A stretch of 14,710 nt of DNA. Origin: Ardenticatenales bacterium (GTDB lineage: Bacteria; Chloroflexota; Anaerolineae; Promineifilales; Promineifilaceae). Positions 1 to 5,263 of the stretch are shown piece by piece; the first letter of the stretch is position 1, and the number at the start of each line of letters is the position of its first letter. The notes below the pieces were generated by a model that did not search any database, had not been told where the DNA came from, and saw nothing but the letters and a program-made list of their open reading frames with translations. The DNA is taken from positions 1 to 14,710 of the forward strand of contig JACKBM010000079.1 of NCBI GenBank assembly GCA_020634575.1. The letters run 5' to 3'. A program made the position numbers and the translations under genes.

Positions 1-1254
1 GGTGGGGTTCTCGTAGACTACGTCCAGGATGTTGAGTTGGGTCGTCTCGTAGGAGAGCTTGCTGTAGGAAACATGTTTGCCGCCGGCCAGTTGCAGCAGC
101 CGTCGGCTGTGCCCCTGCGGCTCCAGCAAGACGACCTGAATGCCCTGTTCAGCCATGCGCCAGGCCAGAGCCTGCGCACCCACGGTCTTGCCCTTACCCG
201 TCCGGCCCAGGACCACCCCATGAAAGGGGTCGTTGCCTTTCCAGTCCAGGTAGTAAACGTGGGGTGCGACCTCATCGACCGACACGCCGACGTAGAAGCC
301 AGAGGCGTTCTGCTCCCGACCGACGCCCCACATGCCGGCAAACACCGCCGGCGCCCGGCTGAGGGTGTTGAAGTGACCGGCCGGCATCCCTGGCGGCTTC
401 GCCACGGGACCAAACGTGCGCGCCGCGGCCGCCTGGTATCCTAGCATCCGATCCACCTTCATGTACTGGGTGCTGGTCTTGCGCAGGCTCTCGACGCGCT
501 CGCGCAATGTGGCCACGTTCTTGTCCAACAGCATGAAGAGCACCCGGACGTGGTGAACGGCCTCGTCGCGCACAGTCAGCGCCAGCTCCGCTTCTTCGCT
601 GGCCAGCAGCGCATTGCGATCCTGGCCGTTGAGGATCATGCCCTGCCAGAATTCGGCCGATGCGGTGACCCGTTCCGGATGCACCTTGCGGGCGTCGATG
701 CAGATGACCATCGGACCGTCGGCCGAGGTGATGGCCTGGGCCAACGGGTGGCGCCAATCCCAGGTGCGTGTCAGTTGATAGGAGGCGAGCACGGCATACC
801 GGTGGCGGCTGTTGTCTACCTGCAGCCGGCCGTTGTTCTTGCGCAAGATGGGGGCCATGTGGTCGTGATACTCGGCGTAGTCGCCGGGGATGGGCAGTTG
901 CGGGTACCCTTCTTCGCTGACCACACGCCAGTGGGCCAGATCGCGATCCGTGACGGCATCGTGGAAATCCACCAGGTAATGGCGCGTCTTGCGCATTTCA
1001 CCCCGGCTGGCCCAATCACCAATCAGGCGCACCTCTTCCATCAAGCCGCGCCGGGCCCACTCGTCGCCGATGCCCATAGCCAGGCGGCGCCGCTCGCGCT
1101 CCAATCTTTCTAAGCTGGCCGGCATCACAAATGTGATGAAGCGGCAATGCTGCACCGGCCCGGCGAAAAGCGAGACGAGCTGGCTGATAACGGCCGCCTG
1201 ATCCTGACTATCGATCTGATAAAAGTGGGGTAAGGACACTTGAAAAACGCGCAT
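1..1254 (-). CDS. VirB4/TraE-type T4SS ATPase, partial (C-terminal part beyond window edge)
   Basis: An open frame of 418 codons starts at ATG 1254 and runs off the left edge without a stop. It has the layout of the VirB4/TrbE/CagE family, the cytoplasmic hexameric ATPase that powers pilus assembly and substrate transfer in type IV secretion. Residues 1-330 form the family's poorly conserved N-terminal domain. Residues 350-357 (GRTGKGKT) are a clean Walker A P-loop, followed by a hydrophobic strand (IQVVLL) and a segment with LNILD, the usual position of the family's 'iNpLD' motif. Walker B and the arginine finger would lie in the missing part (full VirB4 proteins are about 600-850 residues). 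After the strand, the common acidic 'DPxxEY' is replaced by EPQGHS. The start lies 12 nt after the VirB3-like stop, and the ribosome site is a G-rich GGTGGGGG. The VirB2-like/VirB3-like/VirB4 order supports the assignment. HerA/FtsK-like ATPases are the alternative. Confidence 0.9.
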   Translation of the reverse strand, partial: MRVFQVSLPHFYQIDSQDQAAVISQLVSLFAGPVQHCRFITFVMPASLERLERERRRLAMGIGDEWARRGLMEEVRLIGDWASRGEMRKTRHYLVDFHDAVTDRDLAHWRVVSEEGYPQLPIPGDYAEYHDHMAPILRKNNGRLQVDNSRHRYAVLASYQLTRTWDWRHPLAQAITSADGPMVICIDARKVHPERVTASAEFWQGMILNGQDRNALLASEEAELALTVRDEAVHHVRVLFMLLDKNVATLRERVESLRKTSTQYMKVDRMLGYQAAAARTFGPVAKPPGMPAGHFNTLSRAPAVFAGMWGVGREQNASGFYVGVSVDEVAPHVYYLDWKGNDPFHGVVLGRTGKGKTVGAQALAWRMAEQGIQVVLLEPQGHSRRLLQLAGGKHVSYSKLSYETTQLNILDVVYENPT

Positions 1255-1266
1255 GATACCCCCACC

Positions 1267-1629
1267 CTACTCGTCGATCACGACGGTCGCGGCAAAAGCA
1301 CCGCTGATCTGCTGCTGCTCAGCGCGCACGCGGACGTGCTCCCATTCAGCATGGACATTGACCAGGCGGGGAGAACGGACCAGGTTGCGTAGCCAGACGG
1401 TCGCATAAGCGATGATGCGCTTGAGCACGATCTCGCCCCGGTGTACATAGCCCGCGGCATAGCCGGCGACCATAAACAACGGCGCCAGCCAGAACGGCGC
1501 ATCAAACAGGCCCAGGCCTATGGCCATGAAGATAATGACCAGCATGAATTGGGTCATGGTGACCTTGCGCAGGATTGTGGCCTGCGTTTGCTGGATGAAC
1601 TCCGAGCGGAAATGTGTGACACTGAACAT
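1267..1629 (-). CDS. VirB3-like (PrgI/TcpE-like) small inner-membrane T4SS protein
   Basis: A 120-residue protein with a short amphipathic N-terminus and two closely spaced hydrophobic segments (about residues 26-42 and 46-62). A positively charged turn (YVHRGE) and a hydrophilic cytoplasmic-type C-terminus (63-120) follow. Size, double-helix hairpin and position directly before the VirB4 gene are those of VirB3 in diderm systems and PrgI/TcpE proteins in monoderm conjugation systems, which bind VirB4 at the membrane. The start at 1629 has a strong ribosome site (GAGGAG, about 7 nt upstream). No catalytic motif is expected in this family and none is seen. The call rests on topology and synteny rather than sequence identity. 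Confidence 0.72.
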   Translation of the reverse strand: MFSVTHFRSEFIQQTQATILRKVTMTQFMLVIIFMAIGLGLFDAPFWLAPLFMVAGYAAGYVHRGEIVLKRIIAYATVWLRNLVRSPRLVNVHAEWEHVRVRAEQQQISGAFAATVVIDE

Positions 1630-1656
1630 ACGTCTCTCCTCGCTGGTATGGCCGGA

Positions 1657-1692
1657 GCAGGTGGCAGGTTCTCTGGTTGCCCTGCCACCTGC
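1657..1692 (-). promoter_or_regulatory. Perfect 12-bp inverted repeat between pilin-like and VirB3-like genes
   Basis: GCAGGTGGCAGG at 1657-1668 is exactly complementary to CCTGCCACCTGC at 1681-1692, with a 12-nt loop. On the minus-strand mRNA it forms a GC-rich hairpin 21 nt after the VirB2-like stop codon and 27 nt before the VirB3-like start. No U-run follows on the minus strand, so it is not a typical intrinsic terminator. A 3'-end-protecting or partially attenuating element that raises pilin mRNA over downstream genes is the likeliest role (inference). Confidence 0.7.
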
Positions 1693-1713
1693 AAATACCG
1701 GCCTTCGCCGCCC

Positions 1714-2121
1714 CTATCCCAGGCCGCAGAGGGTGTACAGGCTCTCGATGCCGAAACCGGTCAGGATCTGGTTGCCGATATCGGTGGAAAAAGCCAACAG
1801 GATCAGGCCCAGGAACACCGAGCCGGCGACAGCGCCTATCTGGGCACTCTGCGAAGGCAAGATGGCCGCCAGGTTTTTGCGGAAGCCCAGAATTGCCAGG
1901 CCCAGCAAAACGGCCGCCCCACCCATGAGCTGGGTCGTAAAGAGCGCCCGATCGTAGGTGTCGCAGATGGCTGCCGGCGGCGCCTCGCCAGGCGCGCACG
2001 CAGACAAAAACGCGAGTAGGGCCAGCAGGGGCAACAAACGAATGAGATGAGGCCGGCGGCGAAAAGGGACGGCACCGGTTCTCCGATTTTCCACGAGTTG
2101 TTCTCGTCTCCAGGTCAACAT
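1714..2121 (-). CDS. VirB2/TrbC-like pilin candidate with lipobox-like signal
   Basis: A 135-residue protein. A basic 29-residue N-region is followed by a hydrophobic core and a lipobox-like L39-S-A-C42. Two further hydrophobic helices (about 61-80 and 93-113) are joined by a short loop containing R81-K82. That pair of helices with a basic cytoplasmic turn is the layout of VirB2/TrbC pilins, and the gene sits just before the VirB3-like and VirB4 genes as virB2 does. The start at 2121 is chosen because GGAG lies 10 nt upstream; a longer in-frame extension to 2280 would overlap the preceding gene. A GTG at residue 10 is an alternative start. The lipobox is odd for a VirB2 pilin, and simple cleavage at SACA by signal peptidase I is also possible. 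The 61-nt spacer before it contains TATATA near 2135, but I see no matching -35. Confidence 0.68.
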   Translation of the reverse strand: MLTWRREQLVENRRTGAVPFRRRPHLIRLLPLLALLAFLSACAPGEAPPAAICDTYDRALFTTQLMGGAAVLLGLAILGFRKNLAAILPSQSAQIGAVAGSVFLGLILLAFSTDIGNQILTGFGIESLYTLCGLG

Positions 2122-2182
2122 AGACGTTGTTCTCCTATATACTTGAGATGCTTGAGCGACAGGCGGCGAACGAATCTCCCAT

Positions 2183-3838
2183 CTACCCGCCTCCTGTTGC
2201 CGGCTGCTGGCCTGTGGAAGTGGGGGCCACCGAGGACGCGTCCGCCGGCAAGCCCACCAACTCCCACAGGTCAGCGCCAATTCTCACTTGCGCTGATGCA
2301 GATACAGGGAGAAACGTCATCATCAGCTCCAACGTCTCTCCTGAACCAACAAAGGTGGGCAGGCGGGGAATCACCTGCCCGGTCAACTCATAGGCATCAC
2401 CTCCTTCCGGCAATAACTGAATGAACTCCGAACCCAGATAAACGGCGCCGTCGGTTGGGTTGTGAACGGAAACCGTGATCACAGCCTCGGCACGCACCCC
2501 ATCCCAGGCAGCGCCGGTAACTGAGATTTGCAGCTGCTCGACCAGACGCGGCACCTCCCCCACCCCGACCAAAGCCAGTTCACCGCCAGGCAGTGCGCGC
2601 AGCTCGGCCAGCAAAGGCAGGCCGGCGACACTAGCCGGTAAAGTGAACGTGGTTGTCCATTCCCCTGCCTCGTCGGTAGCAATTTCAACCGCCATCGTCT
2701 GTTCGCGGCCAGCTGTGAGCGAAAGCATGATCGTCTGGTTGGTTACTGTGCTTTGTTGTCCACCAACTACTATGCGAAGGTCTCCGCCGGCAATGTGACT
2801 GGTCTGGATGCTGGTAACCTGGAACTCATCGGCCGCTCCCAGCGAAAACGATTCGCCCACCTCATAAACAACCTGCCCTTGCTCCTCCTCGCCGGATACA
2901 TCGTAGTTGGCAAAGACATAGGACACGTCGTCGGCCGCCACGGCCGGTAGTGCGAACAGAGTGAGACCAATGCGGTTCTGGGACAACAAACGGCCGGCTT
3001 CATAATTGGTACCCACCCGCGTCTCGGCCACGACAAAGCGCAGCGAGGCGCCGGTATCCGTACTGAGGGTAATGCGGTCACCCGGCGCCAGATTGCGCAC
3101 CATGCTGTCCGGCACGCCAATGGCGTAGTTCAGGACGGTTCCAAACAGCCAGACGGCCACTGGGTTATCGGATTGCATTGTCGCCTCGTTGTAGCGCAGT
3201 TCTCCCCTGGGGGTGGGCTTGCTGGGGTCGATGGCCAAGGCTATGGTCTCCTCCGTGCGGCTGTAGCGCAGTTCGATGGCGCTGGGGCGACCAATGGTCA
3301 AGGCTCCCCCTAAACCACCAATGGTCTGCAGCGAATCATCCACGCCCGTGATTTCCGGCAGCGGCGGGGTTGGTGAAACAGCCCCGTCCGCAGGCGTGTC
3401 TGCGCCGGTTTCGGCAACCGGGGTCTCTGCTGCGTCCGCTGCCTGGGCTGTCTCGCGTTGAGCTCGGCCACGAAAGGCGAAGAAGAGAAACAGCAAAGCG
3501 ACGCCGGCGAAAATGCCGACTTTCACCAGGGTTCGCCGGCGTTCGGCGGTGTCATCCGGCTCTCCCAGGCTGCTTTGCGCCAACTCCGGTAAGGCCTGCT
3601 CGTACAACGCCTCGGGGCTAAGGGCCACCATGCCAGGACGGCCATCCGGTCGAATGAAGCCGCCCCGTTTGAAATCATCGCGCCGCCCGCGCAGGTAGAG
3701 GAGGATGTCGTTGTCCGTTCGATTCTGCTCCGACTCCGCCAGCTCTCGTTCAACGGCCTGGCGGAAGGCGTCCTGATATTCAGGCGGAATCTCGGACAGT
3801 TCTTGTTCCAGGTTGAGGGTGGTATCGTAATCAAACAT
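2183..3838 (-). CDS. Single-pass membrane protein with degenerate sortase-like domain and C-terminal Ig-like domain
   Basis: A 551-residue type II-like membrane protein. It has an acidic, helical cytoplasmic N-terminus (1-103), a transmembrane helix at 105-122 preceded by RRR, an Ala/Pro/Thr linker (128-165) and a large exported part. Residues about 183-311 resemble a sortase beta-barrel: a GDRITL strand (253-258) after a 'NL.PGD' turn, then an LTLFAL strand (292-297) where sortases have TLxTC. The catalytic Cys and His are missing and no arginine is in the expected last strand, so it would be inactive. Residues about 435-530 look like a DUF4352-type Ig fold (SVHNPT followed by a long beta region). 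Start 3838 has GAGGAG 7 nt upstream and lies 3 nt after the previous stop. Single-pass topology and position make it a possible VirB8/TcpC-type scaffold (inference). Nothing else was recognised. Confidence 0.6.
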   Translation of the reverse strand: MFDYDTTLNLEQELSEIPPEYQDAFRQAVERELAESEQNRTDNDILLYLRGRRDDFKRGGFIRPDGRPGMVALSPEALYEQALPELAQSSLGEPDDTAERRRTLVKVGIFAGVALLFLFFAFRGRAQRETAQAADAAETPVAETGADTPADGAVSPTPPLPEITGVDDSLQTIGGLGGALTIGRPSAIELRYSRTEETIALAIDPSKPTPRGELRYNEATMQSDNPVAVWLFGTVLNYAIGVPDSMVRNLAPGDRITLSTDTGASLRFVVAETRVGTNYEAGRLLSQNRIGLTLFALPAVAADDVSYVFANYDVSGEEEQGQVVYEVGESFSLGAADEFQVTSIQTSHIAGGDLRIVVGGQQSTVTNQTIMLSLTAGREQTMAVEIATDEAGEWTTTFTLPASVAGLPLLAELRALPGGELALVGVGEVPRLVEQLQISVTGAAWDGVRAEAVITVSVHNPTDGAVYLGSEFIQLLPEGGDAYELTGQVIPRLPTFVGSGETLELMMTFLPVSASAQVRIGADLWELVGLPADASSVAPTSTGQQPATGGG

Positions 3839-3841
3839 GGT

Positions 3842-5260
3842 TTACTCCTCACCGGCCGGTGGATCGGCGACCGGCAAAAAGACCGGCAAGCGTACGGCCG
3901 GCAGCCCCAATACGATCCCTTCGTTGACCTCCCCCACCCTGATCCGGGCCGACCAACCGGGCACAAAGGGCACAATGACCCGGGTGACGGCGTCGCTGCT
4001 CAGGTTGAAGACCGCTTCTCCCTGGGCGTTGGTGAAGACCCGGGCAATGCGCTGCCCTTGCGCGTCAACAGCCAGCACGCTGACATTGGCCACTCCCTCT
4101 CCCGGCCCCGGGCTGCGGTCGTTGTTGGCATCGTAATAGACCAGCAAGCGCACATGGGTCGTGGCGACCTCCGGCTCAGACTGAACTCTGCCAATGTGGC
4201 GCACGGTCAGGGAAACAGTACCGGTGACGGTCAAGGGATTCGTGGTTGTTAGGGGCGCATTGGGTGTTGGCATGGCCCCAGGCGGCGACGGGGGTCCTGC
4301 GAGGCTCGAGGGTGTGGTTGCCTGACAAACAAACCCGTACTGACCGAAACCCCCGCCGCGTGCTTCGACTTTGGCAACAATGGCCTGCTCTGCAACGGCC
4401 GTCCAGGACAGATACGAGTCCACGCGCCCTACGCCCCGGTCATCATTTACCCCGATCACCGCCCCACCGGCCGTCACTGTCAGTAACGTGTCGACCTGTC
4501 CGGTCACCGTTTCACACATGTACGTGTTGCCTGCCTTGGCGATGAAACTGAAATAGTCAATATCGCCAGGGCCCAGCGTGTAGGTAGCTTGCATACCTGG
4601 TGTAAGAGGGTACGCTGCTTCCGGCGCGTCATTGGGCTCGGCCAAATCGGGCTGTACCAAAGGCGTTGGGGACGGCGATGGTGTTAGCGTCGGAGTAGGA
4701 GTCAGGGTCGGCAGCGCCGTTGGCGTTGCTGTGGGTGCAACCAGAGCGGCTTCCAGGTCATAACGCCCGTTGGCGGCCGTGACTTTCTCCACCAGAGCCA
4801 CAAACCAGCCATCGGCAGCTGCCGTCCAGGTCACCAGCGAGCCCACGTCGACCGGAGAACGATCATCGTTTTCAGCCACCATCTGCCCGTTCCAAAACAG
4901 CTTCAGCCGCGTGTCCAGACCCCCATGAACCGTAGTCGTAAGACGCACCATCTGGCCGGTCTTGAGATAGGCGGTGTAATAATCGACATCCGTTCCCGCC
5001 AGGGTTAACTCGGCCTCCGTTTGCCAGCCGATGGGCGTCGCCAGCCCCGGTTCATTGTTGGGTTCAAAGCGATCTGGGGGAAAGGCGCCATCGCTCGTTG
5101 GGCTGGGCACGACCGTTGGCGAACCCGACGGCGTCAAGGTAATAACAATGGGCGTTGGATTCTGTTGGGCCCGAGTCGGCCTGGCTGAAATAGTGGAGGC
5201 CAGCAGAATGGCCAGGCAGGCGGAGATAAGAAGAAGCCATTTGTAGTTGTTCGTCTGCAT
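3842..5260 (-). CDS. Secreted protein with two PPC domains and a C-terminal SdrB/Cna-B-like domain
   Basis: A 472-residue exported protein. A signal peptide (1-31) ends in TRA|QQ. A first bacterial pre-peptidase C-terminal (PPC, PF04151-like) domain spans about 63-172 (DRFEPNN, DVDYYTAYL, ENDD). A Thr/Pro/Ser linker at 174-203 leads to a second PPC domain at about 204-313 (DLAEPND, DIDYFSF, VNDDRG) with C249 and C312 as a possible disulfide. A further linker precedes an SdrB/Cna-B-type beta domain at about 348-455 (VYYDANNDRSPG, then NAQGEAVF). The C-terminal RLPVFLPV segment recalls the C-terminal tag of the protein encoded at 11462-10083. PPC domains usually accompany secreted proteases, but no protease domain is present, so a structural or adhesive role is inferred. 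Start 5260 has AGGTG upstream and lies 3 nt after the VirB6-like stop. Confidence 0.75.
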   Translation of the reverse strand: MQTNNYKWLLLISACLAILLASTISARPTRAQQNPTPIVITLTPSGSPTVVPSPTSDGAFPPDRFEPNNEPGLATPIGWQTEAELTLAGTDVDYYTAYLKTGQMVRLTTTVHGGLDTRLKLFWNGQMVAENDDRSPVDVGSLVTWTAAADGWFVALVEKVTAANGRYDLEAALVAPTATPTALPTLTPTPTLTPSPSPTPLVQPDLAEPNDAPEAAYPLTPGMQATYTLGPGDIDYFSFIAKAGNTYMCETVTGQVDTLLTVTAGGAVIGVNDDRGVGRVDSYLSWTAVAEQAIVAKVEARGGGFGQYGFVCQATTPSSLAGPPSPPGAMPTPNAPLTTTNPLTVTGTVSLTVRHIGRVQSEPEVATTHVRLLVYYDANNDRSPGPGEGVANVSVLAVDAQGQRIARVFTNAQGEAVFNLSSDAVTRVIVPFVPGWSARIRVGEVNEGIVLGLPAVRLPVFLPVADPPAGEE

Positions 5261-5263
5261 CGA

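Noticed and set aside
1657..1692. Intrinsic terminator ending the operon before the VirB3-like gene
   Set aside because: The stem is strong but no T-run follows it on the minus strand, and the downstream genes appear to belong to the same unit.
1441..2019. 192-codon plus-strand open frame over the VirB2/VirB3-like genes
   Set aside because: It is antisense, and the minus strand here has signal-peptide, membrane-helix and ribosome-site evidence.
3842..5260. Secreted protease, based on PPC domains
   Set aside because: PPC domains are present twice, but there is no subtilisin, metalloprotease or other catalytic domain.
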